64,000 nt of DNA from Paraflavitalea pollutisoli (lineage in GTDB: Bacteria; Bacteroidota; Bacteroidia; Chitinophagales; Chitinophagaceae). The translations under genes were made by a program, and so were the position numbers. Position 1 is the first letter of the stretch, and each line of letters starts with the position of its first letter. This document shows positions 29,042 to 38,044 of the stretch, piece after piece. The notes under the pieces are model-generated. The model did no database searches, was not told the origin of the DNA, and saw nothing but the letters and a program-made list of their open reading frames with translations. The stretch covers positions 3,913,479 through 3,977,478 of the forward strand of contig NZ_JARKMX010000008.1 of the NCBI RefSeq assembly GCF_029360705.1, read 5' to 3'.

Positions 29042-32000
29042 ATGACCAGGAAAACACGCAAAAGACTCATCCGCCTCCTCTTGCTTTTCCCAATAGCCCT
29101 GATCGTATTGGTACTGATCGCCGTCGCCATACTCTATAACCAGCAACAGCGCCTCGTCAGGATGGCACTGGAACAGCTAAACAAAGAATTACCCGGGGAA
29201 CTGGTCATTGGCAGCAGCGATATTGCCGCCTTCGAAAACTTCCCCTACATCTCCATACGCCTCAACGACGTTCAGCTATACACGAGTAAAAGAAAAACGA
29301 CACCGGCAGCGTACGAAGCAGAACGCATGCTGGTAGGATTCACGCTGACAGACATCCTCAAACAACAATACCGGGCAAAGATCATTGTGCTGAAGAATGG
29401 ACATGCCGACATCGTGCAAGACACGGTTGGCCGCATCAACGTCGTAGAGGCGCTGACCATGAAAGCCGACACCAGTACCGTCGATACCACCTCGGCACCC
29501 CCGCTGGACCTCGACCTGAAAAAAGTAGTACTGCGCAACATGCGCGTGTCCTACCTCGACCAGGCCAGCCAGCAACACATTGTTGCCCGGATAGACAGGA
29601 TCCAATCGGCCATAAAAGCCGACAGTGTGCTACTCAAAGCACACCTGTCCGGCAAAGCAGTACTCGATTATACCCGGCCGGGGGATACCACACTCTTCCG
29701 TAACAAACACCTGGAAACGGAGATCGATGCCACCTACAACAAGCTGACACAGGTACTCGATCTGCCAGTAGCCAAACTGAAACTCGAGGCCGCTCAGTTC
29801 AACATCGCCGGCACGATCGATCGGCTCAACGGAAATATGATCGACCTCAAGATCACCGGCGACCGCCCCGACTTCAACCAACTTTTCTCCTTTGACCCGG
29901 ATGGTATCAAAAAAGACCTGAAGCATTTCAACTACGATGGCCGGCTTAGTTTCGATGGTACCGTAAAGGGGAAATTACAGGCAGGACAATTACCCTTTAT
30001 AGAGCTCAATTTCTCCTGCGCCGATGCCTGGGTACACAATACAGAAGCCGATAAGAAGCTCGACTCCCTGGCCTTTAAGGGATACTTTACCAACGGTGCC
30101 GGACATAACCTCAAGACGGCTGAGTTGCGCCTGCTCAACGTGCACGCACGTCCGGGCACTGGCATCTTCCAGGCTAATTTCGTATTGCGCGATTTTACCG
30201 ATCCGCATATCCTGATGCAAGTCGACTCCGACCTCGAACTGGAGTTCATCGGCAAGTTCCTCGGCATAAAAGACCTTCAACGCATTACCGGACAGGTGCG
30301 CCTCAAAATGGATTTTAAAGAACTGGTAGACATGAGTGAACCCGAACAATCGATCGGGAAACTCACTAAAGGCATTCAGAGCGAACTGTCGGTGCGCGAC
30401 CTGACCTTCCGCATCCCCAACTATCCCCACCATGTGGAAGACCTGAACCTGCACGCAAGTATGAAGAATGGGTTCGTCACCCTCGATTCACTCGCCTTCC
30501 ATATTGCCAACTCCGATTTCTTTGCTAAAGGCTCCCTGAGCGATCTGCCGGCCTTGTTTCACCACCAGGATAAACCTGTGCAGCTTACCTTCAGCGCCCA
30601 CAGTAATAAGATGGTGATGAAAGAATTGCTGGCCTTCGATACGGCCAAAAGCAACAAGGCCAAAGAAGAGATCAATCATTTCAACATAGCGCTGGCACTG
30701 GAAACCTCGGTACAGGAACTGAGGCACCCCCAACCATTGCCCAAAGGCAAGTTCAACATCAAAGAATTGTACGCGTCGTTCAAACACTATCCACACGCCT
30801 TCCAGGACTTTGGTGCAGAACTCACCATCAACGACACCGCACTGTTGCTCCGCAATTTTAACGGCAAGATCGACAGCAGTGACCTGCGCTTCAGTGGTCG
30901 CGTCAACAATTACGCGCTATGGTTCAATAAGGTGAAACGAGGTAAAACAGTGATTGCTTTCGACCTGAAGTCGACCCGGCTGGCCATGCGCGACCTGTTG
31001 GGCCGCTACAGCCGCGAATACGTCCCCAAAGGCTATCATGAAGAAGTAGCCAACAACCTTTGGCTGCGCTCCAAAACCGAACTCAAATACGACTCCACCT
31101 TCCGCTTTGCCAATATCAGGATTGCCAATATATCCGGAGAGCTCACCAAACATCCGTTCCGTATCGATAGCCTGAGCGGCAACATCAAAATGGGCGCCGA
31201 CCATTTTGTACGCATCGACACCCTGCGCGGCAAGATCGGTCGCAGCGATTTCGACATCAGCATGCGTCTGTATACCGGCAAAGATTCGGCCCGTAAAGCC
31301 AAAGAGAATTACCTGCAGTTCCATTCCCGCTTTCTCGATGTAGACCAATTGTCCAACTACAAGTTCACCGATGCGGATGCTCCCCTACCGGATAGCTTGC
31401 TGGTAGCGCAGGCACCCGTGAAGGCCACTACCGTATCCAATACGTCGCACGCGGCCAATTTCAACATCTTCAACATACCCTTCATCAATTTCCGCGCAAC
31501 CGTAGCAATCGACAAGATCAAATACCAACGTCTTTGGATCAAGAACCTGTTCACCAATGCCCGCATGCAGGAAAACCAGCAGCTGTACCTCGACACCCTG
31601 CGCATGGACATGGCAGAAGGTAATATTGCCGCCCGGGCACATTTCAACGGAAGCAACGCAGAAAAGATCAACCTGCGCAGCCGGATTACAGTAAGGGATG
31701 TGAACCTCGAAAAAATGCTCCTGAAGCTCGACTACCTCGGCCAGGACTATGTGATCAATAAAAACATCCGCGGTAAACTCACCGGACAGATCCGGAGTTA
31801 CGTACAATTGCATCCCGATCTTACCCCGGTACTGGAACACACGGAAGCCCATCTCGATGTAGACATTCACGATGGAGTACTTGTCAACTTCGCTCCTATG
31901 CAGGCCATGTCTTCTTATTTCAAAGACAAAAACCTGAACCTCGTTCGGTTCGACACCCTGCGCAATAAGCTCACCTTCAAAGACGGTGCGCTGACCATTC

Positions 32001-32278
32001 CTTCCATGAACATCAATTCGTCGCTCGGCTTCCTGGAAATATCCGGCAAGCAGTCGCTGAACATGAACATGGAATACTTCGTGCGCATTCCGCTGAAAAT
32101 GGTCACCCAGGTAGGCTGGCGTATGTTGTTTGGAAAAAAACAGGAAGAAGTAGATACCGACCAGGTCGACGCCATCGAATACCGCGATAAAGACAAGAAA
32201 GTACGTTTCCTCAATGTTGCCATTAGTGGTACACCAGAAGAATATAAAGTAAAGCTGGGTAAGGCAAAGAAAAGCTAG
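29042..32278 (+). CDS. AsmA-like envelope protein
   Basis: A 1,078-residue protein with a short basic N-terminus (MTRKTRKRLIR), one membrane helix (LLLLFPIALIVLVLIAVAILY, about 12-32) and a very long, strand-rich periplasmic part. AsmA features are the opening ELPGELVIGSSDIAAFENFPYIS with ISIRLNDVQL, repeated short strands throughout, and a C-terminal segment GALTIPSMNINSSLGFLEISGKQ. The family bridges the inner and outer membranes and is linked to lipid transport or outer-membrane homeostasis. The ATG used here is preferred over a TTG 66 bases upstream. The stop codon overlaps the stop of the convergent monooxygenase gene. The protein probably acts in the periplasm; the specific lipid is unknown. 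Confidence 0.85.
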   Translation: MTRKTRKRLIRLLLLFPIALIVLVLIAVAILYNQQQRLVRMALEQLNKELPGELVIGSSDIAAFENFPYISIRLNDVQLYTSKRKTTPAAYEAERMLVGFTLTDILKQQYRAKIIVLKNGHADIVQDTVGRINVVEALTMKADTSTVDTTSAPPLDLDLKKVVLRNMRVSYLDQASQQHIVARIDRIQSAIKADSVLLKAHLSGKAVLDYTRPGDTTLFRNKHLETEIDATYNKLTQVLDLPVAKLKLEAAQFNIAGTIDRLNGNMIDLKITGDRPDFNQLFSFDPDGIKKDLKHFNYDGRLSFDGTVKGKLQAGQLPFIELNFSCADAWVHNTEADKKLDSLAFKGYFTNGAGHNLKTAELRLLNVHARPGTGIFQANFVLRDFTDPHILMQVDSDLELEFIGKFLGIKDLQRITGQVRLKMDFKELVDMSEPEQSIGKLTKGIQSELSVRDLTFRIPNYPHHVEDLNLHASMKNGFVTLDSLAFHIANSDFFAKGSLSDLPALFHHQDKPVQLTFSAHSNKMVMKELLAFDTAKSNKAKEEINHFNIALALETSVQELRHPQPLPKGKFNIKELYASFKHYPHAFQDFGAELTINDTALLLRNFNGKIDSSDLRFSGRVNNYALWFNKVKRGKTVIAFDLKSTRLAMRDLLGRYSREYVPKGYHEEVANNLWLRSKTELKYDSTFRFANIRIANISGELTKHPFRIDSLSGNIKMGADHFVRIDTLRGKIGRSDFDISMRLYTGKDSARKAKENYLQFHSRFLDVDQLSNYKFTDADAPLPDSLLVAQAPVKATTVSNTSHAANFNIFNIPFINFRATVAIDKIKYQRLWIKNLFTNARMQENQQLYLDTLRMDMAEGNIAARAHFNGSNAEKINLRSRITVRDVNLEKMLLKLDYLGQDYVINKNIRGKLTGQIRSYVQLHPDLTPVLEHTEAHLDVDIHDGVLVNFAPMQAMSSYFKDKNLNLVRFDTLRNKLTFKDGALTIPSMNINSSLGFLEISGKQSLNMNMEYFVRIPLKMVTQVGWRMLFGKKQEEVDTDQVDAIEYRDKDKKVRFLNVAISGTPEEYKVKLGKAKKS

Positions 32279-33429
32279 CCTTCCAGTGTTACGCCAAACA
32301 TGTATTTCAGCTGCCGCTCCATCATACGCTCCGGCACGCTGCGCATCAACCCATTCCGCAAACTGGTCAGCAAGCGGCCTTTCCAGTTGGTCAGTTGGCC
32401 GAGTTGCCAGGATACATCCACTATCTTTTGCGCCCGCTTGATGCGTACCTGTTGATAGCGCTCAAAAGCGGAGCTGTAGTTTTCAGTGATCGCAAGGCTA
32501 TGTGCCAGCACCCAGGCATCTTCGATCGCCTGCCCTGCCCCCTGCCCGATATTCGGCGTGGTAGCATGCGCCGCATCGCCCACCAAAACAACACGCCCCC
32601 GATACCAGCTCCGTAAGGGAGCAAGGTCATGCAGATCGCCATGGATCAAATATTCTGGCCTTAACGCTTCCAAAACCTGCGGCATATAATCGTGGAAGTC
32701 ACGGAGTTGCTCCCGGATAAAAGCCAACGCTTGATCGGGTACCCATTGAGAACCTTCGGGCCGGCCAACGGTCATCCACCAATATACCTGCTTAGGCCCT
32801 ACCTGCATATACATGGCCCGCAAACCGCCCCCTTTATTGCTCCACACTTCGGAGGCGGTCACCAATTCCTTCGCCGGCAAATCGATCGGCACGATCGCCC
32901 GCCAGCAGGTTTGCCCCGAATACCGGTAACGCCCCGTTTCGATATGCGATTCCCGTACAGCCGAGCGGATACCATCCGCCCCAATGACGATATTAGCCTT
33001 GGCTTCACTGCCATCACTGAAATGCACCGCAACATGATCAGTTCCCTCAATAATAGACAAACAACGCTTACCCCATTGCACGGGCTGGTCAACATGATCC
33101 AATAGAATCTGCTGCAAGGTTGCCCGGTGGATGCCGTAAGTACCCGTTCCGTAATGCCCTTCCATCGCAGCATTGCGAATGCTTTGCAACACCGTACCGG
33201 AATTTGTACAGATGTTGAGGTAGGTGGGCAACATCGCCACTTGTTGGATGGCTGTCGCTACGCCCAACCTTTCATATACCCGCATCGCATTCACCCCTAG
33301 TGTAATACCAGCTCCCAATGGACGGTTACCCGGCGCCCCATCATATATTTCGTAAGCAATACCCCGTAATTGCAGGGCAATAGCAGTCGTCAGACCGCCG
33401 ATGCCGGCGCCTACAATGATGACTTTCAT
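32275..33429 (-). CDS. FAD-dependent monooxygenase (PHBH/kynurenine monooxygenase-like)
   Basis: A 384-residue flavoprotein hydroxylase. The Rossmann motif is VIIVGAGIGGLTTAIAL (about 4-20), the second NAD(P)H/FAD motif is VIGADGIRSAVRE, and the third is VLVGDAAHATTPNIGQGAGQ followed by AIEDAWVLA. These three define group A aromatic hydroxylase-like enzymes, which add one oxygen to an aromatic or heterocyclic substrate using NAD(P)H; the same fold includes tetracycline-modifying enzymes. The substrate cannot be read. It is divergent from a TetR regulator gene, with two operators between them covering its promoter, so it is probably induced by a small molecule, perhaps a toxic one. The last codon overlaps the AsmA gene stop. 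Confidence 0.93.
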   Translation of the reverse strand: MKVIIVGAGIGGLTTAIALQLRGIAYEIYDGAPGNRPLGAGITLGVNAMRVYERLGVATAIQQVAMLPTYLNICTNSGTVLQSIRNAAMEGHYGTGTYGIHRATLQQILLDHVDQPVQWGKRCLSIIEGTDHVAVHFSDGSEAKANIVIGADGIRSAVRESHIETGRYRYSGQTCWRAIVPIDLPAKELVTASEVWSNKGGGLRAMYMQVGPKQVYWWMTVGRPEGSQWVPDQALAFIREQLRDFHDYMPQVLEALRPEYLIHGDLHDLAPLRSWYRGRVVLVGDAAHATTPNIGQGAGQAIEDAWVLAHSLAITENYSSAFERYQQVRIKRAQKIVDVSWQLGQLTNWKGRLLTSLRNGLMRSVPERMMERQLKYMFGVTLEG

Positions 33430-33444
33430 AAAATTGTCGTAATT

Positions 33445-33462
33445 TTAGGTCAAATGTACTAA
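33445..33462. promoter_or_regulatory. TetR operator 2 (imperfect palindrome)
   Basis: TTAGGTCA-AA-TGTACTAA; six of eight arm positions are symmetric. It has the same 18-base architecture as operator 1 and covers the -7 box of the monooxygenase gene. Confidence 0.6.
33451..33458 (-). promoter_or_regulatory. -7 box of the monooxygenase gene
   Basis: TACATTTG on the minus strand, 22 bases from the ATG, inside operator 2. The expected -33 position falls inside operator 1. Confidence 0.5.
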
Positions 33463-33473
33463 TCATTTCGATA

Positions 33474-33491
33474 TTAGGCCACATGGCCTAA
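33474..33491. promoter_or_regulatory. TetR operator 1 (perfect palindrome)
   Basis: TTAGGCCA-CA-TGGCCTAA, a perfect 8-2-8 inverted repeat ending 11 bases before the TetR ATG and 29 bases from operator 2. The position suits repression of both divergent genes. Confidence 0.7.
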
Positions 33492-33501
33492 ATATTATTT
33501 T

Positions 33502-34119
33502 ATGTCTGCTACCAAGGAAAAGATACTGGATACTGCCCTCGAATTGTTCAACGAACAGGGAATCAACGCCATCACGGTGCGCCACATCGCCCAGTCGATG
33601 GGCATCAGCCATGGCAACCTGCAATATCACTACGCCAATACCGACCTGATCATACAGGCCCTGTACGATCGCCTCGCTGCCCGCTTCGATGAGTTGCTGC
33701 AAGCCGCACCGGCACAACTATCGGATGAATTGGAGGCCTTCAGAAAAGGCGTGGAAGCCAGCTATCAATTGATCTACTCCTTCCGTTTTATCTTTTTATA
33801 TTTTGTGGAGATCGGCCGACGCCTGCCAGCGATCACCAAACACTATAAAGACAACCTGAAAAAAAGAAAGCCGCAGTTCATGCAGCTCTTTACCATCATG
33901 CAACAAAAGGGCATCTTTCGGAAAGATATACCGGAAGAAGTACTGGAACTCTTCATCCACCAGGTATTCATCGTATCCGACTTCTGGTTATCCAGCAATG
34001 AGATCACGCTGCAACTCAGCGGAAAAAAAGCCCTCGATTATTACAACAAGATCTTCTGGAATATGTTTTACCCCTACCTAACCGCAAAGGGGCTGAAACA
34101 GCTACAGGACAGCCAATAG
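33502..34119 (+). CDS. TetR/AcrR family transcriptional regulator
   Basis: A 205-residue repressor-type protein. The N-terminal DNA-binding domain (about 1-55) is typical: TKEKILDTALELFNEQGINAITVRHIAQ, then the helix-turn-helix SMGISHGNLQYHYANTDLIIQAL. The C-terminal ligand-binding part is helical and aromatic-rich (FRFIFLYFVEIGRRLPAI). It starts 72 bases from the divergent monooxygenase gene, and two related 18-base palindromes lie in that gap. I infer that it represses the monooxygenase and itself until an inducer, perhaps the enzyme substrate, binds. Confidence 0.93.
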   Translation: MSATKEKILDTALELFNEQGINAITVRHIAQSMGISHGNLQYHYANTDLIIQALYDRLAARFDELLQAAPAQLSDELEAFRKGVEASYQLIYSFRFIFLYFVEIGRRLPAITKHYKDNLKKRKPQFMQLFTIMQQKGIFRKDIPEEVLELFIHQVFIVSDFWLSSNEITLQLSGKKALDYYNKIFWNMFYPYLTAKGLKQLQDSQ

Positions 34120-34296
34120 ATTGCTGACATTTTCAAGCAGGTTGCAAAAAGAAAAATGCCGCTCTCGTAGGAAATGGCCTGGCCGGCATCGTACATTGTA
34201 GGTTGGTCTCGTGCCTTAATTGAGCTGTTATTTGGATTCTCACCACTCATACTCCACATTTTCGGTCTTTCCGCAAACTTTCGCTCCATGCATTTC
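34120..34296. other. Non-coding stretch before the 11-base repeats
   Basis: No gene or clear signal. With the repeat array and the bases after it, this makes a 360-base gap between the tetR stop and the lysR stop. Confidence 0.4.
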
Positions 34297-34369
34297 GCAC
34301 CCTTATCGAGACCTTATAGAGACCTTACAGGGACCTTATAGAGACCTTATAGAGACCTTATAGAGACCC
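34297..34369. repeat. Tandem array of an 11-base repeat
   Basis: Five consecutive copies of GAGACCTTATA or one- to two-base variants at 34308-34362, flanked by a degenerate copy on the left and a partial copy (GAGACCC) on the right. The period is close to one turn of DNA. It lies between the convergent tetR and lysR genes and encodes nothing. Confidence 0.9.
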
Positions 34370-34479
34370 GGCCGCTTATCGGCTCCTGATCGGGTAGTAT
34401 CCCGACTATGGTCTGTCTCCTGCCGGGCACCAGGGATCAGGGAAAGTGGAAAGTCAATACATGTCCCGCCCTCTTCGAT

Positions 34480-35379
34480 TTATACCATTTGCTCTTCAAA
34501 GATCTCCTTCACCTTACTGATCTCCTTTTCATACATCGTTTTCTTACGTGTACCAAAATATAGGGTGTTCTCGATGCAGGGACTGCCCTCCCATACCAAC
34601 TTCAGCTTACCTGAACTGATCTCCTCCCGGCACAAAAAATCGGGAATGACCGAAAACCCATGATTGCCACTCAGGCACCGTACAATGGAACTGATATTGG
34701 GTACAATGTAATTGGGCTTGAAGTCGATATTGTGCTTAAAGTTCATTTGCCAAAACCGCTTCAGATGATCCATATCGGCAGCCGTACTGTACCACAATTG
34801 TTCCTTCAACAAAGCTTCCGCCTCGGGCATCTTCTTTTTCTCCAGCAAAGAAGCCAGTCCTTTGACATTGGTCTTGGAGCCACAAACCAGTACGATCTTT
34901 TCCTTCGAAAAAGCCTTGAACTCAAGATTTTTATATTCCTCTTTATAGGGAGTGATGATCAGGTCCAGCACACCTTTGTCCAGGTCTTGCGTGGTTTGGG
35001 GATGATGACCAAACTTGATGATCACATTGAAGGGCAACGACGATATATACTTCTCCAGCGTAAACTGAAAGGTTTCGAAACAAAGCCCGATGCTGATGGT
35101 AGGGCGGTCAGCCTTGGTACTCTTGTGAAAAAGCTGCTCAGCCGTTTCCAGCTTACTGATCGGCTCCAACACAAAATTGTACAGGACCTTTCCCCGTTCG
35201 GTCGGCACCATTTTCTTGGCCGAGCGGTCAAATAATTTATACCCCGTATAGGCCTCCAGCGAATTAAGGTGTAGACTCACTCCCGGTTGCGAAATATACA
35301 ATGCTTGCGCGGCGCCCGTTAAGGTTTCGTGCTCATAGATCGCTTTGAAGGTGCGCAGCCATTCCAGGTTAAGTATCAT
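34480..35379 (-). CDS. LysR family transcriptional regulator
   Basis: A 299-residue regulator from the ATG giving MILNLEWLRTFK. The N-terminal winged helix-turn-helix is canonical (FKAIYEHETLTGAAQALYISQPGVSLHLNSLEAYTGYKLFDR, about 10-52), followed by a linker helix and a periplasmic-binding-like effector domain (about 90-295). It is divergent from an MFS exporter gene, and a 15-base palindrome with the LysR T-N11-A pattern lies between them. It should control the exporter and itself in response to an unknown ligand. Confidence 0.93.
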   Translation of the reverse strand: MILNLEWLRTFKAIYEHETLTGAAQALYISQPGVSLHLNSLEAYTGYKLFDRSAKKMVPTERGKVLYNFVLEPISKLETAEQLFHKSTKADRPTISIGLCFETFQFTLEKYISSLPFNVIIKFGHHPQTTQDLDKGVLDLIITPYKEEYKNLEFKAFSKEKIVLVCGSKTNVKGLASLLEKKKMPEAEALLKEQLWYSTAADMDHLKRFWQMNFKHNIDFKPNYIVPNISSIVRCLSGNHGFSVIPDFLCREEISSGKLKLVWEGSPCIENTLYFGTRKKTMYEKEISKVKEIFEEQMV

Positions 35380-35399
35380 ATTCAATCATTTTTCTGATG

Positions 35400-35407
35400 C
35401 AAATGTA
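35400..35407 (-). promoter_or_regulatory. -7 box of the lysR-type gene
   Basis: TACATTTG on the minus strand, 21 bases before the ATG. Confidence 0.5.
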
Positions 35408-35416
35408 TAATTTAAG

Positions 35417-35431
35417 CTATTATGATAATAG
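35417..35431. promoter_or_regulatory. LysR-type operator
   Basis: CTATTAT-G-ATAATAG, a perfect palindrome containing T-N11-A, located where the -33 elements of both divergent promoters would be. GACATTTG at 35444-35451 is the likely -7 box of the exporter gene. Confidence 0.6.
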
Positions 35432-35513
35432 TTATTTTCTTTGGACATTTGCTATCCTATTAACCGCTAGCGCCCACGATTGCCGCCATCTCACACTGGA
35501 AAAAACATAAAAC

Positions 35514-36740
35514 ATGGACATTAGTACCAACACGATAGCCGTGCCGGCACCAGCCGCAGCACCCGTTACCGGCAGCAAACGGCTGCCAGCCGCTCTTTGG
35601 GCCCTCACGATCAGCGCCTTTGGCATCGGCACTACCGAGTTTGTGATCGTAGGCCTGTTGCCCACCATGGCGCAGGACCTTAACATATCCCTGCCCTCCG
35701 CCGGCCTGCTCGTCAGCCTCTACGCCATAGGCGTGGCCATCGGCGCGCCCATCCTGACTGCACTTACCAGTCGCGTACCCCGCAAGCGATTGCTGATCCT
35801 GCTCATGGTTTTATTTACTGTTGGAAACGGGTTGGCATCCCTTGCGCCTGGGTTTGCGTCGCTGGTGATCGCGCGCATCGTGACCGGATTTGCCCATGGC
35901 GTGTTCTTCTCCATTGGCGCAACCATCGCAGCAGCCCTGGTGCCTGCCGAAAAACGAGCTACCGCCATCGCCATCATGTTTTCCGGACTAACAGTCGCCA
36001 TCGTTACCGGAGTTCCTTTCGGTACTTATATTGGCCAGCAATTCGGCTGGCGGGCCACCTTCATCGGTGTAGCTGTACTCGGCATCATATCACTCGTCGC
36101 CAGCTGGATATTGCTACCAGGCCAGCTGGCCAATGAAAAGGCAGCTTCCTTCAAAACTCAATTGAAGGTCATCACCAACAAACGCCTGTTGCTGGCCTTC
36201 GCCATGACAGCACTGGGTTATGGAGGTACGTTTGTAGCCTTCACCTACCTGTCGCCGATCCTGCAACAGATCACCGGTTTATCGGAGTCGATTGTCAATA
36301 TGGTCTTGCTCTTATATGGAGTAGCCATCGCTATCGGCAATATCGCAGGTGGTAAGGCCGCCAATAAACAACCGTTGAAAGCCTTGCTCTGGATGTTTGT
36401 GTTGCAGGCCGCCGTGCTGTTCCTGTTTACTTTCACCGTGCATTACACCATACCCGCATTAATCACCTTGTTTGTGCTGGGCGCCCTCTCGTTCATGAAC
36501 GTACCGGGTCTACAGTTGTACGTAGTACAAACTGCCACTAAAGAATTGCCTGGCACCGCCGATGTAGCTTCTGCCTTCAACATAGCCTCTTTCAATATCG
36601 GTATCGCCATCGGTGCTTATGCCGGTGGGCTGATCGTTGCCTCGCCACTCGGCCTGGGAGCCACGCCCTGGGTCGGCGCCCTGCTCGTTGTAGCCGCCAT
36701 TGGCGTTACGGCGTGGAGCGCCCGGTTGGCAAAGCAATAA
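35514..36740 (+). CDS. MFS efflux transporter (AraJ/DHA1 type)
   Basis: A 408-residue inner-membrane exporter with twelve predicted helices. Family signs are FGIGTTEFVIVGLLPTMAQDL near the start, the motif A loop TSRVPRKRLLI, and motif C-like FSGLTVAIVTGVPFGTYIGQ in helix 5. A proline/alanine-rich tail of about 22 residues precedes the first helix. DHA1 antiporters of this group export sugars, drugs or metabolites in exchange for protons. The substrate is unknown; the divergent LysR gene is its probable regulator. A terminator follows 41 bases downstream. Confidence 0.93.
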   Translation: MDISTNTIAVPAPAAAPVTGSKRLPAALWALTISAFGIGTTEFVIVGLLPTMAQDLNISLPSAGLLVSLYAIGVAIGAPILTALTSRVPRKRLLILLMVLFTVGNGLASLAPGFASLVIARIVTGFAHGVFFSIGATIAAALVPAEKRATAIAIMFSGLTVAIVTGVPFGTYIGQQFGWRATFIGVAVLGIISLVASWILLPGQLANEKAASFKTQLKVITNKRLLLAFAMTALGYGGTFVAFTYLSPILQQITGLSESIVNMVLLLYGVAIAIGNIAGGKAANKQPLKALLWMFVLQAAVLFLFTFTVHYTIPALITLFVLGALSFMNVPGLQLYVVQTATKELPGTADVASAFNIASFNIGIAIGAYAGGLIVASPLGLGATPWVGALLVVAAIGVTAWSARLAKQ

Positions 36741-36781
36741 CAACACCCATACTCCCTTCTCAATACAATACAAGCCATCGG

Positions 36782-36804
36782 CAGCCATGCCGGTGGCTGT
36801 TTTT
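36782..36804 (+). terminator. Terminator of the MFS gene
   Basis: CAGCCA pairs with TGGCTG around TGCCGG and is followed by five T. Confidence 0.75.
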
Positions 36805-36902
36805 ATGGGCGATTTAATGTCGCAACAATACCGCTCCCGGTCCTTTTTACCACACTGCCAAGTCTGACTTCCATAGTACCTTCATAGCCTAAAACAAACG
36901 CA

Positions 36903-37997
36903 TTGAACAGGGCTACCCAACTTAAATGCAAGCAACTGGCTGTTGTCACCATCGCGTGGATGCTGATGGGATTGTTCATGAGCGTATACGACCTGCTGGT
37001 GTTGCTGACCGACAATACCACCGGCTTGTCGGATAAATATTCTTTTCTCGTATCCGCAGCCCGCAACGTAGGGGCTGGCTTTTTCGGGGCCATCACCGGT
37101 GGCGCGTTGTTGATCTTTTATGTCAACGTTAAATACCAGGATAAACCGTATGGCTATACCATCCTCATTGTTTGCGTCACTTTATTACTGATCGTTGCAT
37201 TCCTTTCGGTACTGATGGGCATCATCATCATCCCCATGCGAACCGGCAAGCCACTCTCCGATCCCGTCAGTTGGGCTGCTTTCAAAACTTTCCTGAAAGA
37301 CAGCTCCCACATCAAGGCCACCATCTTCTGGGGTTTTGTAGTCGGCATCACGCAACTACTACTACAGGTAAACAGGAAATTTGGTCAGGGCGATTTCTGG
37401 AACATCATCATGGGGCGGTACAATACGCCACGCGAACAAAACAGGATCTTCATGTTCCTCGACATCAACTCCTCCACCACCATCGCCGAGCAATTGGGTG
37501 ATGAAACCTACCATGCCCTGCTCAAAGATTTCTTTGCCGATATCACCACACCTATTCTCGAAAACAAAGGAAGTATTTACCAGTATGTAGGCGATGAAGT
37601 GGTCATCGCCTGGAATTATGAAGATGGGAAGGAAAACCTGCAATGCCTGCGCTGCTTCTTCGACATGAAATTGTACATCCAGCGTTTGCAGGAAAAATAC
37701 CTGCATCGCTACGGCCTCGTACCTACCTTTAAAGCAGGCATACATTGTGGCCGGGTCATTGCCGGCGAAGTAGGCATCATCAAAAGGGATATTACTTATT
37801 CGGGCGATGTGCTCAACACCACCTCGCGCATTTTGCAGAAATGCGGTGAATTACAGGAGGAAGTGATTGCCTCCTCCGATCTGCTCTCGGAACTCTATTC
37901 CGTGCGGAATTACATAACCCGTTCGCTGGGGGCTATACGGTTGAAAGGAAAAGAAAAAGAAGTGATGCTGGTGGCCGTGAAGCCGGTGCCCGGCTAG
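36903..37997 (+). CDS. Membrane-bound class III adenylate/guanylate cyclase
   Basis: A 364-residue protein with four membrane helices (about 12-32, 56-75, 86-110 and 138-155) and a C-terminal cyclase catalytic domain (about 180-360). Metal-binding Asp 187 (FMFLDINSSTT) and Asp 231 (YVGDEVVIAW) are present, as are GIHCGRVIAGEVG and the transition-state region DVLNTTSRIL. It should make cAMP or cGMP from the nucleotide triphosphate; the base specificity is not certain from reading. The start is a TTG, the first possible start after an in-frame TAG at 36885; the first ATG lies inside helix 1. The helices may sense a membrane or ion signal. It stands alone. Confidence 0.88.
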   Translation: MNRATQLKCKQLAVVTIAWMLMGLFMSVYDLLVLLTDNTTGLSDKYSFLVSAARNVGAGFFGAITGGALLIFYVNVKYQDKPYGYTILIVCVTLLLIVAFLSVLMGIIIIPMRTGKPLSDPVSWAAFKTFLKDSSHIKATIFWGFVVGITQLLLQVNRKFGQGDFWNIIMGRYNTPREQNRIFMFLDINSSTTIAEQLGDETYHALLKDFFADITTPILENKGSIYQYVGDEVVIAWNYEDGKENLQCLRCFFDMKLYIQRLQEKYLHRYGLVPTFKAGIHCGRVIAGEVGIIKRDITYSGDVLNTTSRILQKCGELQEEVIASSDLLSELYSVRNYITRSLGAIRLKGKEKEVMLVAVKPVPG

Positions 37998-38044
37998 CAG
38001 TTACCAACCGGGACCTGGAACTAGTTATGCGTAGCAGCGGCAGC

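Noticed and set aside
28678-29130. A 150-residue minus-strand frame between the DUF3857 operon and the AsmA-like gene
   Set aside because: It overlaps the AsmA start, has no signal or domain and a composition unlike the neighbours.
34297-34369. Possible CRISPR array
   Set aside because: The units are directly adjacent, 11 bases long and without spacers, and no cas genes are present.
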